Source: Microbacterium sp. ABRD28 (lineage in GTDB: Bacteria; Actinomycetota; Actinomycetes; Actinomycetales; Microbacteriaceae). Taken from it: a stretch of DNA of 64,000 nucleotides. Under the pieces are notes generated by a model. That model saw only the letters and a list, made by a program, of their open reading frames with translations, was not told the origin of the DNA and did no database searches. A program made the position numbers and the translations under genes. The stretch is from contig NZ_CP031015.1 of the NCBI RefSeq assembly GCF_003850245.1, positions 1,302,001 to 1,366,000 on the forward strand, given 5' to 3'. How positions within the stretch are numbered: the first letter of the stretch is position 1; each line of letters starts with the position of its first letter. This document shows, piece after piece, positions 11,059 to 19,104 of the stretch.

Positions 11059-12579
11059 TCAGGAGTAGACGCTGACCTCGGTGCCGGTGGCGGTCCACTC
11101 GTAGATGAAGCGTGCCGCGTCATCCCACATGTTCACGCAGCCGTGGCTCTGCGGGAAGCCGAGCGACGAGCGGAAGTTCGATGCGCCATGGAACGCGATG
11201 TCGGGAGCGAACCAGGTGATGTAGGGCACGTCCTCGGTGCAGTAGCTGTTCACCGCATCGGGGTTGTAGCAGAGCGCACCCATGTCCTGAACGCGCGTGT
11301 AGGCGAAGACGGTGAAGTTGCCGGTCGGGGTGGGCGTGGCGGCCGTCCCCGACGAGATGGTGAACGACTCCACCATGTTGCCGTTCTCGAAAAGGTAGGC
11401 ACGCTGCGCGCTGAGATCGACCTCGACCGAGCGGGCCAGAGCGACCGTGGTGAAGGGTGTCTCGGTGACGCCGAGCTCGACGACACCATCGCCGGCGGCG
11501 ATCTGCGATGCGGCGTCGGCCGCGAGCCCGTCGGTCGACTCCAGCGCCCGGCCGTTCACGCCGGCGACGTCCTCGCGAAGGACCGCACCGGCCTTGTTGG
11601 TGATGACGGTGGCGTTCACGGCCTCGCGGTTGACCAGGCCCGGCAGGGTGTCGATGACCGACTGGATGCCGGCCTCGTCGACCTCGATCGAGATCGTTCC
11701 GCGGTCGCCGTCGCCGAGGGTGATCCACGACGCCACGACGGCGCGGTCGAGCGGCACGGTCCGCTCTTCGCCGATGTAGAACCCCGCGGTGTCGAGCATG
11801 GCGTTCAGGCGTGAGGCGGTCGCTTCGGCGATCGTCGTGGTCGTCTCGGCCTCCACGGCCGCCAGCGACGGAGCGACCTCGACACGCTGCTGGCCGGCGA
11901 GGAACGCGTCCTGCAGGCTCTGCCGCACGGCATCGGCGTCGATGCCCTCGCCGGGAACGGCGGGCGTGACCTGGTAGGTGGCCGAAGTCGCGTCGAAGGC
12001 GACGGCCGCATCGACGGGTGAGACGGCGAGGTCGGGGGCGGCGGCCTGCAGGGCCTCGGCGGCGAGCACCGGATCGAGCTGCACCTCGGCGTCGACGGGG
12101 GAGGGGAACCAGACGGTCGGGTTCCACATGGGATGCTCGGCGAAGGCGGTCTCTGCGAGGGCCTGCGCGTCGACGGTGGCGCCGAGATCGGCGCCGGTCA
12201 GTTCGGCGTCGCCACCGGGCCCGGTGAGGACGACCGTCGTCTCGGCGAGACGGGTCTCGATCGCGGCGGCGGCGGCGCCGGGGGTCATGAAGCCCACGGG
12301 TAATCCGGCCACCGCCGTGCCCGGAGCGATGAGGAAGACGGATGCCGCAACCATGCCGATCGCAGCGGCCGCGGCCGTCACACCGATCCAGAGGCCCCAG
12401 CGGCGCTTCTTGGGAGCAGGTTCTGCGGGCGCCCAGGCGTAGGTCGGGGCATCCCCGCCAGGGGTGTCGGACGTCGCCGCGTCGGTGACGTCGGCAGCCA
12501 GCGGCTGAGTGGAATCAGCAGCCTGCGGCTGCGATTCAGCGGCCCCGTCGGCATTCGGCCGGGTCACAAGGTCAGTCAC
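11059..12579 (-). CDS. Membrane-anchored L,D-transpeptidase with peptidoglycan-binding repeats
   Basis: This 506-residue protein likely cross-links peptidoglycan (3-3 links) or attaches proteins to it outside the membrane. An acidic cytoplasmic N-terminus is followed by one membrane segment (about residues 61-85). A long extracellular region (about 95-380) resembles the substrate-binding domains found ahead of YkuD domains. The YkuD catalytic domain ends with SHGCVNM, with its cysteine near residue 481. The start is GTG, preceded by GGGGGGA about 5 nt upstream. Confidence 0.92.
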   Translation of the reverse strand: MTDLVTRPNADGAAESQPQAADSTQPLAADVTDAATSDTPGGDAPTYAWAPAEPAPKKRRWGLWIGVTAAAAAIGMVAASVFLIAPGTAVAGLPVGFMTPGAAAAAIETRLAETTVVLTGPGGDAELTGADLGATVDAQALAETAFAEHPMWNPTVWFPSPVDAEVQLDPVLAAEALQAAAPDLAVSPVDAAVAFDATSATYQVTPAVPGEGIDADAVRQSLQDAFLAGQQRVEVAPSLAAVEAETTTTIAEATASRLNAMLDTAGFYIGEERTVPLDRAVVASWITLGDGDRGTISIEVDEAGIQSVIDTLPGLVNREAVNATVITNKAGAVLREDVAGVNGRALESTDGLAADAASQIAAGDGVVELGVTETPFTTVALARSVEVDLSAQRAYLFENGNMVESFTISSGTAATPTPTGNFTVFAYTRVQDMGALCYNPDAVNSYCTEDVPYITWFAPDIAFHGASNFRSSLGFPQSHGCVNMWDDAARFIYEWTATGTEVSVYS

Positions 12580-12604
12580 GCGGTCCCCCCGACTGCGTCA
12601 GTGT

Positions 12605-12626
12605 CGTCGTTACATGCTAAACGACG
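12605..12626. promoter_or_regulatory. Inverted repeat between lipoprotein and transpeptidase genes
   Basis: CGTCGTT and AACGACG (7-bp arms, 8-nt loop) lie in the gap between two minus-strand genes. No T-run follows on the minus strand, so an operator or RNA hairpin ahead of the transpeptidase is as likely as a terminator. Confidence 0.35.
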
Positions 12627-12675
12627 CTGTCACCGGCGAGGGCAACGGTCTTATCACGACCCGGGGTGCGGCCCG

Positions 12676-13155
12676 TCAGGGCGCGCAGAGCTCCTGGAAC
12701 TTCGTCACCGTCACCTGGAACGACTCGCCGATCGCGGCGGCATCCTCGATCTGGGTGAGGTCGCCGCTGGCGACGGAGTCCATCACCTCGGCGGTCTGGG
12801 TGAACATGTCCTGAAGCTCGGGCAGGAGGGCGGCGATCTCGTCGTTCGTCACCTGCGAGGCGGCGGAAGCCAGGCTGTCGGCGGCGGCGCGGGCGGCCTC
12901 GGCGACGGCTCCGGGGTCTTCGGCCGAAGCCTCCTGGAACTCGGTGGTCGCCTCGGTGATGCTGTCGGAGATGAGCAGGCACGCATCCTGCGTCGACTGA
13001 CCGCCGTCGCCTGAGGTGTCGGAGGATCCTTCGTCGGTTGTGCCCTGCGAGGCCGCCGAGTCCTCCGAAGGGGAGGCGGCGGGCGAACCCGTGCACCCGG
13101 CGAGGGCCAGGACGGCGAGCAGGCTGAGGGTGCCGATGGCGGCTGTGGATCGCAT
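12676..13155 (-). CDS. Small secreted lipoprotein of unknown function
   Basis: This is a 159-residue protein with a lipoprotein signal peptide. MRST is followed by a hydrophobic stretch and the lipobox LALAGC, so the mature N-terminus is the cysteine near residue 21. A Ser/Asp/Gly-rich linker (about 23-55) leads to an acidic, alpha-helical domain containing two cysteines (DACLLIS and ELCAP) that could form a disulfide. GAAGGAGG lies 5 nt before the ATG and decides this start over the upstream one. I do not recognise a named family. It lies upstream of the transpeptidase on the same strand, so a cell-envelope role is possible. Confidence 0.85.
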   Translation of the reverse strand: MRSTAAIGTLSLLAVLALAGCTGSPAASPSEDSAASQGTTDEGSSDTSGDGGQSTQDACLLISDSITEATTEFQEASAEDPGAVAEAARAAADSLASAASQVTNDEIAALLPELQDMFTQTAEVMDSVASGDLTQIEDAAAIGESFQVTVTKFQELCAP

Positions 13156-13251
13156 GGCGACCTCCTTCGTCGACCTCCACCCTAGGTCAATGGCGTTGAT
13201 CACCAATTCGTAAAGACTCCGAGCAAATACCCGTTACCCCTTGCCACGGAC

Positions 13252-13272
13252 TTAGTTCGTAAGGTGTACTAA
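13252..13272. promoter_or_regulatory. Candidate ROK-regulator operator
   Basis: TTAGT-N11-ACTAA is an inverted repeat ending 5 bp before the start codon of the ROK regulator, overlapping the likely -10 region. This suggests autoregulation. Confidence 0.45.
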
Positions 13273-13277
13273 CAAAC

Positions 13278-14459
13278 ATGACTCCGGTCGACGCATCCCG
13301 CACCTCCCTCGGCGACACCGCCTTCCCGGCGCAGAGCCTGCCGTCGCGCGGGCGCCGCCAGACCGCGAAGGTGCTGCCCGAGCAGGCGCGTCGACACAAC
13401 CGTGCCCTGGTGCTGCAGACGCTCTTCCACGGCGGGGCGATGAGCCGGGCCGACCTGGCTCGGGAGACCCGGCTGACGCGCGTGACCATCTCCGACCTCG
13501 TGGCGGAATTGATCGCCGACGGATTCCTCGCCGAATTCGGCACCCGCGAGAGCGCCGGCCCCGGAAAGCCCGCGATCCTCGTCGACCTCGACCGTGCGGG
13601 TCACCGCATCGTCGGCTTGGACCTCTCCGGGAGCGAGACCTTCATCGGTGCGGTGCTCACCTTGGACGGGGAGATCGTCGCCCGGCACGAGGTGGCGGTT
13701 CCCGAGGCGGCCGCGGATGTGGTGGACACGGCGGTGGCTCTGGCGCGGTCGCTCGTCGCCGATGCCCACGCTCCCGTCCTCGGCGTCGGGGTGGGAACCC
13801 CCGGTGTCGTCGACGAGCACGGCGTGATCCTCGCTGCGCCGAACTTCGGCTGGGTGGGTTTCGACCTGGAACGCGCACTCACCGACGCCCTGCAGCTGCC
13901 GGTCCTCGTGGCCAACGACGCCAACGCCGCCGTCCTCGCCGAGTACACCCTCGGTGGCGCCGCCGACGATGTGATGCTCATCAAGGTCGGCCGCGGTGTC
14001 GGCGCGGGACTTCTCACCGGTGGCAGCCCCCTCCGCGGCTCGCGCTTCGCCGCCGGCGAGATCGGCCACGTCACCGTCGGCACCGACGGCGGCCCGCAGT
14101 GCGCGTGCGGGAAGATCGGATGCCTCGAGGCGTGGCTCTCGGTCCCCTCGCTCGCCGCGCGTCTCGCCGCGGCATCCGACGACGCCGCCCGCGAGGGCGT
14201 GCTCCGCGACGCGGGGGAGAGGCTCGGGATCGCACTCGCTCCGGTGGTCGCCACCCTCGATCTGTCCGAGATCGTGCTCTCCGGCCCTCCCGAGCTCCTC
14301 GAGGGGCCCCTCGCGGCCGCCACCCTCGACACCCTCCGCGCCCGCACCCTCGCCCCCTTCCACGAGGGGGTGCGCATCCGCATGACCTTGCACGGTCAGG
14401 ACATCGTCCTGCGCGGCGCCGCCGTCATGGTGCTCTCCGGTCAGCTCGGGGTCTCCTGA
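13278..14459 (+). CDS. ROK-family transcriptional regulator (NagC/Mlc type)
   Basis: This 393-residue protein has an N-terminal winged helix-turn-helix (about residues 40-95, MSRADLARETRLTRVTISDLVAELI). It is followed by a ROK sugar-kinase-like domain with the zinc-binding motif CACGKIGCLE near residue 275 and GVGVGTPGVV. Such proteins repress sugar genes and release DNA when bound to a sugar or sugar phosphate. It lies directly ahead of a sugar-ABC remnant, a ROK kinase and nagB, so N-acetylglucosamine, glucosamine or chitobiose is the probable signal. Confidence 0.92.
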   Translation: MTPVDASRTSLGDTAFPAQSLPSRGRRQTAKVLPEQARRHNRALVLQTLFHGGAMSRADLARETRLTRVTISDLVAELIADGFLAEFGTRESAGPGKPAILVDLDRAGHRIVGLDLSGSETFIGAVLTLDGEIVARHEVAVPEAAADVVDTAVALARSLVADAHAPVLGVGVGTPGVVDEHGVILAAPNFGWVGFDLERALTDALQLPVLVANDANAAVLAEYTLGGAADDVMLIKVGRGVGAGLLTGGSPLRGSRFAAGEIGHVTVGTDGGPQCACGKIGCLEAWLSVPSLAARLAAASDDAAREGVLRDAGERLGIALAPVVATLDLSEIVLSGPPELLEGPLAAATLDTLRARTLAPFHEGVRIRMTLHGQDIVLRGAAVMVLSGQLGVS

Positions 14460-14489
14460 TGCCCTTCCACTTCCTCTCCCCGCACACCC

Positions 14490-14505
14490 GGTCGGTTCTC
14501 CGACC
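14490..14505 (+). promoter_or_regulatory. Hairpin between the ROK regulator and the ABC remnant
   Basis: GGTCGG-TTCT-CCGACC is a perfect 6-bp stem with a tetraloop. No T-run follows. It could mark mRNA processing or partial termination between the regulator and the downstream genes. Confidence 0.35.
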
Positions 14506-14526
14506 CCACCCAGAAGAAGGAACGCT

Positions 14527-15135
14527 ATGAAGAAGACGCTCGTGAGCGCCGCCCTGCTCGGGGTCGGCGCCGTGGTGCTGGCCGGCTGCGCCGGCGGCAC
14601 GGGCTCGGCAGGCTCGGACGAGGGCGCGGAGATCCGCGTGTGGCTGGTCGGCGCCGACACGCCGCAGGAGGCCCGCGACTACCTCGTCGAGACGTTCGAG
14701 GCGGATAACCCCGGCTCCACCCTCGTGATCGAGGAGCAGAGCTGGGAGGGGCTGGTCGACAAGCTCACCACCAGCCTGTCCAGCTCCGACAGCCCCGACA
14801 TCGTGGAGTTCGGAAACACCCAGGCGCCCGCCTTCACCTCGGTCGGCGCCCTCCTCGACCTCAGCGACGAGTTCGAGGCCCTCGGCGGTGACGACCTGCT
14901 GCCCGGATTCGTCGAAGCCGGCTCGTACGACGGGGCGTTCTACGCGCCGCCGCTGTACTCCGGCGCCCGCGTGGTGTTCGCCGATCCGGCGCTCGTCACC
15001 GAGGCACCCGCGACACTCGACGATTACATCGCCTCGGCGACCGCCCTCGCCGAGGCGAATCCCGGAATGGTGTTCTTCCTCATCGTGCAGAGCCGGATGA
15101 CGTCGGGCCTGGTCTCCGGGGCGGTGAAGGGCTGA
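14527..15135 (+). pseudogene. Chimeric remnant: sugar-binding lipoprotein N-terminus joined in frame to a MalG-type permease C-terminus
   Basis: The 202-residue ORF begins as a normal extracellular sugar-binding lipoprotein (MKKTLVSAAL, lipobox VLAGC, then EIRVWLVGADTPQEARDYL and SSDSPDIVEFGNTQAPAF). It stops matching at about residue 181, where the family should continue for ~230 more residues. The last ~20 residues (VFFLIVQ...SGLVSGAVKG) look instead like the C-terminus of a MalG-type permease. The intact permease in this window, ending at 25290, finishes FVALQRFIVEGVSQSGIKG. The simplest reading is an in-frame deletion of about 2.5 kb that removed the rest of the binding protein, a MalF-type permease and most of a MalG-type permease. 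It overlaps the next gene by one base. Confidence 0.8.
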
Positions 15136-16094
15136 TGCGGGTCGGATTGGACGTCGGCGGCACCAAGACCGAAGCGGTGGCGCTGGATGACGAGGGGTCG
15201 GTCGTCGCACGCGTGCGCCGCCCCACGGCTTTCGGCCCCGATGGTGTCATCGCCTCGATCCTCGCCGCGGTCGAGGAGGTGGGTACGCACGCCGGCGGGC
15301 TCGCGACATCGGTCGGGATCGGGATGCCGGGACAGATCGTCCCCGGCTCGGGGGTCATCTCCCACGCGGTGAACCTCGGCGTGCGCTCCCTCGACGTCGC
15401 CGCCGTGGTCGGCGCCGCTCTCGCGGTCCCCGTCGACGTCGAGAATGACGTCAAGGCCGCCGCGCTCGGCGCTGCCGTCCTCCGCCGCTCCGCGTCGCCT
15501 GGGGCCTCCGGGACTGCGGAGTCGGGCCTTGCGTACCTGAACCTCGGCACCGGGGTGGCCGCGGGGCTCGTCATCGGCGGGGACCTCTGGCGTGGGTCGC
15601 GCGGTGCGGCCGGTGAGATCGGACACCTGAGCGTCGACCCCGCCGGACCCCGGTGTGGTTGCGGTCAACGCGGATGCATCGAGGCGCTCGCCGGCGGTCG
15701 CGCCATCGCCGCGCGGTGGGAGAGGCCCGCGGCGCTCCCCGTCGCCGACGTGTTCGACTGCGTCGACGAAGAGCGACCCGACAGCGCTGTCCGTGAGCGG
15801 GCGCGCGAGCTTCGCGACGACCTCGTGCGCGGAGTGGCCGCAGCGGTGCGGGTGCTCGTCCTCACCGCCGACGTGGACGTCGTGATGCTCGGCGGCGGGC
15901 TCACGGCCCTCGGCGACCGGCTCGTCGCGCCGGTGCGCGCGGCGCTGCGGCGGAGCGGCGAGACCTCGCCGTTCCTCCGGTCGCTGCATCTGGACGAGCG
16001 GATCGAGCTTCTTCCCACCGGATCGCCGGCCGCGGCGCTCGGTGCAGCCCTTCTCGGCGCCGAGCGGGGCGAGGAGGTGCTGACCGTTGGCTGA
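15135..16094 (+). CDS. ROK-family sugar kinase (probable N-acetylglucosamine/glucosamine kinase)
   Basis: This is a 319-residue cytoplasmic kinase. DVGGTKTEAVALDD at the N-terminus is the ATP phosphate-binding motif. GIGMPGQI, the catalytic-region ENDVKAAALGA, GEIGHLSVDPAGP and the zinc motif CGCGQRGCIEA are the ROK signature parts. There is no DNA-binding domain, which separates it from the regulator upstream. It sits between a sugar-transport remnant and nagB, so phosphorylation of an amino sugar is the best guess. Glucose cannot be excluded. It overlaps nagB by 8 bases. Confidence 0.9.
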   Translation: MRVGLDVGGTKTEAVALDDEGSVVARVRRPTAFGPDGVIASILAAVEEVGTHAGGLATSVGIGMPGQIVPGSGVISHAVNLGVRSLDVAAVVGAALAVPVDVENDVKAAALGAAVLRRSASPGASGTAESGLAYLNLGTGVAAGLVIGGDLWRGSRGAAGEIGHLSVDPAGPRCGCGQRGCIEALAGGRAIAARWERPAALPVADVFDCVDEERPDSAVRERARELRDDLVRGVAAAVRVLVLTADVDVVMLGGGLTALGDRLVAPVRAALRRSGETSPFLRSLHLDERIELLPTGSPAAALGAALLGAERGEEVLTVG

Positions 16095-16866
16095 GATCGT
16101 CATCGTCGACAGCCCTGACGCCGCCGGCGCCCTCGTCGCCGCCGAGATCGTCCGTCTCATCGGTGAGAACCCCCGGACTGTGCTGGGACTCGCCACCGGG
16201 TCGACGCCCCTTCCCGTCTACCGGGCCCTGCGGGAGCAGACCGCCGGGATCGACCTCTCCGGCATCCGGGGCTTCGCCCTCGACGAATACGTCGGAATCG
16301 CGCCCGACCACCCCGAGAGCTACGCCTCGGTCATCCGCCGTGAGGTCGTCGAACCGCTCGGCCTCGACCCGGCGCTCGTCCACGTGCCGGACGGTGACCT
16401 GGAGCGGATCACCGTGTCGGGCGAGGAGTACGAGCGGGCGATCGACGACGCCGGCGGCGTCGACCTCCAGATCCTCGGCATCGGCACCGATGGCCACCTC
16501 GGGTTCAACGAGCCGGGGTCGTCGTTCGCATCGCGGACGCGGGTGAAGACGCTCACCGCCCAGACCCGCCGCGACAACGCCCGCTTCTTCCCGAGCCTCG
16601 ACGACGTGCCGCGGCACTGCATCACGCAGGGGCTCGGCACGATCCTGCGCGCGCGACACCTCGTGCTCCTTGCCTTCGGTGAGGGCAAGGCCGCGGCGGT
16701 CGCCGGGGCCGTCGAGGGCCCGCTCACCGCCTCGCTTCCGGCGTCGGCGATCCAGCTGCATCCTCATGCCACCGTCGTCGTCGACGAGGCGGCGGCGTCT
16801 CAGCTGCGCCTGGCCGACTACTACCGCTACGCTTGGGACAACAAGCCCGACGGTCAGGGCCTGTAG
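16087..16866 (+). CDS. nagB: Glucosamine-6-phosphate deaminase
   Basis: The enzyme converts glucosamine-6-phosphate to fructose-6-phosphate and ammonia, feeding amino sugars into glycolysis. The 259-residue length matches the family. LGLATGSTPLPVY binds phosphate, FALDEYVG carries the proton-abstracting Asp, and GIGTDGHLGFNEPGSSF carries the Asp-His-Glu catalytic set. The start is TTG at 16087, with GAGGAGGT 8 nt upstream inside the ROK kinase gene. No nagA is present in the window. The last 13 bases overlap the convergent NUDIX gene. Confidence 0.96.
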   Translation: MAEIVIVDSPDAAGALVAAEIVRLIGENPRTVLGLATGSTPLPVYRALREQTAGIDLSGIRGFALDEYVGIAPDHPESYASVIRREVVEPLGLDPALVHVPDGDLERITVSGEEYERAIDDAGGVDLQILGIGTDGHLGFNEPGSSFASRTRVKTLTAQTRRDNARFFPSLDDVPRHCITQGLGTILRARHLVLLAFGEGKAAAVAGAVEGPLTASLPASAIQLHPHATVVVDEAAASQLRLADYYRYAWDNKPDGQGL

Positions 16867-17267
16867 TCCGCGCCCCACACGAGAGGCAGCAGCACGACGC
16901 ACAGGGGAGCGAGCGGAGTCCGTGCGGCATCCTCCGTCGTGATCCACCGGGCCTCGGCGATCTCGGCCCGGGGCGCCGCGTCGGCGGGATCGATCTGAAG
17001 TCGGAACGCGTCGGCGACGACGTCGTGGCCCGGTTCGTTGGCGGCGGCGGTGCGGAAGACCCCGAGCGGATGCAGCGACGCGGCCGTGACCGCGAGGCCG
17101 AGTTCCTCCTGGAGCTCGCGCACGAGCGTCTCGGCGGGGGTCTCGCCCGGCTCGGGCTTACCGCCGGGGTTCATGAACAGCCGCGTGCCGGTCTTGCGGA
17201 CGAGGAGCGCGCGGCCCGCGGCATCCGTCACCAGCCCCGCGCTGACACGGATCGACGGCGGGTTCAC
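16854..17267 (-). CDS. NUDIX hydrolase
   Basis: This is a 137-residue protein with a complete NUDIX box, GKPEPGETPAETLVRELQEELGL (G-x5-E-x7-RE-x2-EE-x-G), near residue 37. It hydrolyses some nucleoside-diphosphate-linked substrate, which cannot be predicted here. GTG at 17267 overlaps the stop of the FAD oxidase as GTGA, so it is the last gene of a three-gene coupled operon. Confidence 0.9.
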   Translation of the reverse strand: MNPPSIRVSAGLVTDAAGRALLVRKTGTRLFMNPGGKPEPGETPAETLVRELQEELGLAVTAASLHPLGVFRTAAANEPGHDVVADAFRLQIDPADAAPRAEIAEARWITTEDAARTPLAPLCVVLLPLVWGADYRP

Positions 17268-18637
17268 GCGAACACTTTGCCGGGGTTGAGGATCCCCTGC
17301 GGGTCGAAGACGCGGGCGATCTCGCGCTGGAGCCGCCACTGGTCATCGCCGAGCTCGTCGGCGAGCCAGCGGCGCTTCAGAACGCCCACACCGTGTTCGC
17401 CGGTGAGCGTGCCGCCGAGCCGCAGCGCCGCGCGGAAGAGCTCGTCGGCGGCCGCCCACACCTCGGCGGGAACCTCGCCCGGTCCCCGGTAGATGAAGTT
17501 CGGGTGGAGGTTCCCGTCGCCGGCGTGGGCGACGGTGGGGATGGTCATGTCGTACTCGCGCTCGATGCGCGCGATCTTGTCGAACATCGCCGGGAGGGCG
17601 CTGCGGGGCACCGAGACGTCTTCGATGAGCGTGGTGTCGAGGCTCTCCATCGCGGGATGCATCGACCGGCGGATCGCCAGCAGCCGCTCGCCCTCCTCCG
17701 GGTCGTGCGAGAGCGCGACCGTACCGCCCGCGGCGTCGAGGATCGCGGCGATCTGCTCGGCCTCGGCGCGTGCGGCGGCGCCGTCGGTCTGGATGGTCAG
17801 CTGCGAGGCGCCGGGCGTGGGGTGCGGGAGGTCCAGCAGCGCGTGGACGGCGGCGAGGGACGCGGCATCCATCAGCTCCATGATCGCCGGCTGGATGCCC
17901 GCCGCGGTCACCGCCGCGGCACCGCCGGCAGCGGCGCGCACGGTGGGGAAGGTCGCTGCGATCGTGCAGACCTCACCGGCGGTGAGGCGGCGGAGCTTCA
18001 GGGTGGCGCCGACGATGACGCCGAGGGTCCCCTCCGAGCCGATGAAGAGCGAGGTGAGGTCGAGGCCCGTGACGCCCTTGACGGTGCGGTGCCCGAGGGA
18101 GAGCAGGCGCCCGTCGGCGAGGACGACATCGAGGCCGAGCACCGCGTCGCGGACGACGCCGTACTTCGCGCACAGGAGGCCGCCGGCACCGGTGGCGATG
18201 TTGCCGCCCACGGTCGAGATGGCCCTGCTCGCCGGGTCGGGAGCCCACCACAGTCCGTGCGGAGCGAGGGCGGCATTCAGATCGGCGTTGAGGATGCCGG
18301 GTTCGACGACCGCGATCAGGTCGTCGCCGCGCACCTCGAGCACGCGATCCATCCCGCGGACCGAGAGGGCGATCTCACCCGCGCCGGCGTTCGCGCCGCC
18401 GGCGAGGCCGGTGCGCGCCCCCTGGGTGACGACGGGGGTCGCGGTCTCGCTCGCGATGCGGAGGGTCGTCTGCACATCGGAGACGTCGCGCGCGTGGACG
18501 ACGGCGAGGGGCGGGCCGGCAGCGGCGTGACCGGACTTGTCGGCGCGCGCCGCCTCGCGGGCGGCGTCGGAGTCATCCACGCGATCGCCCAGCGCCGCGC
18601 GGAGCGTGGCGAGCACCGCGCGGGCGTCGGCGGTCAC
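17264..18637 (-). CDS. FAD-linked oxidase, glycolate oxidase GlcD / D-lactate dehydrogenase family
   Basis: This is a 457-residue flavoprotein. The PCMH FAD-binding domain (about residues 45-225) has TQGARTGLAGGANAGAGE, PDPASRAISTVGGNIATGAGG and SLFIGSEGTLGVI. The C-terminal FAD-oxidase domain has HAGDGNLHPNF, GTLTGEHGVGVLKR and FDPQGILNPGKVF. The family oxidises 2-hydroxy acids such as glycolate or D-lactate. GTG at 18637 overlaps the upstream gene as GTGA. No GlcE/GlcF partner is nearby, so it may act alone or with an unlinked electron acceptor. Confidence 0.93.
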   Translation of the reverse strand: MTADARAVLATLRAALGDRVDDSDAAREAARADKSGHAAAGPPLAVVHARDVSDVQTTLRIASETATPVVTQGARTGLAGGANAGAGEIALSVRGMDRVLEVRGDDLIAVVEPGILNADLNAALAPHGLWWAPDPASRAISTVGGNIATGAGGLLCAKYGVVRDAVLGLDVVLADGRLLSLGHRTVKGVTGLDLTSLFIGSEGTLGVIVGATLKLRRLTAGEVCTIAATFPTVRAAAGGAAAVTAAGIQPAIMELMDAASLAAVHALLDLPHPTPGASQLTIQTDGAAARAEAEQIAAILDAAGGTVALSHDPEEGERLLAIRRSMHPAMESLDTTLIEDVSVPRSALPAMFDKIARIEREYDMTIPTVAHAGDGNLHPNFIYRGPGEVPAEVWAAADELFRAALRLGGTLTGEHGVGVLKRRWLADELGDDQWRLQREIARVFDPQGILNPGKVFA

Positions 18638-19041
18638 GACGACAGCTGCCGCCGGCCGGCGAACACCCCGGCGGTGACGGCGATGACGCCGAAGACGACG
18701 CCCACCCAGACCGCGCCGAGGTCCCACCAGGCCAGGACGGCGGCGGCGTAGACGAGCAGCTCGACGAAGGCCCGCACGAACGGGTGCACCGCGAACACGG
18801 CGCGGGGCGAGACGAACAGCGCCCAGATGAGGATCGCGATCACCGGCGCGCCGATACCGGCGACGATGTTCCAGGGGAGGGGCCAGGCGACGAAGCCCCA
18901 GAAAGCCAGCGAGACGAAGGCGAACAGCTCGCAGACGAAGGCGAGGATGTCGATTCCCGACAGTGGTGCACGGGTGCCGGCGGGGCGCCCCTCTGCCGGC
19001 GCGTGCGGCTGCTGCGGTGCGACGTTCGGCGTCTCTGACAC
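18634..19041 (-). CDS. DUF2568 (YrdB-like) membrane protein
   Basis: This is a 135-residue protein with a disordered, Pro/Ala-rich N-terminus (about 1-28) and four predicted membrane segments: about 33-53, 57-75, 88-106 and 110-128. It is the first gene of the operon with the FAD oxidase and NUDIX hydrolase. TAAACT lies 7 nt before the GTG, so the transcript is probably leaderless. No function is known for the family. Confidence 0.83.
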   Translation of the reverse strand: MSETPNVAPQQPHAPAEGRPAGTRAPLSGIDILAFVCELFAFVSLAFWGFVAWPLPWNIVAGIGAPVIAILIWALFVSPRAVFAVHPFVRAFVELLVYAAAVLAWWDLGAVWVGVVFGVIAVTAGVFAGRRQLSS

Positions 19042-19104
19042 GCGGGCCAGTTTACCTGCCGCCTGTTGCCGCGCGTCCTGCACGCGGGGGCGTGGACGAG
19101 ACCG

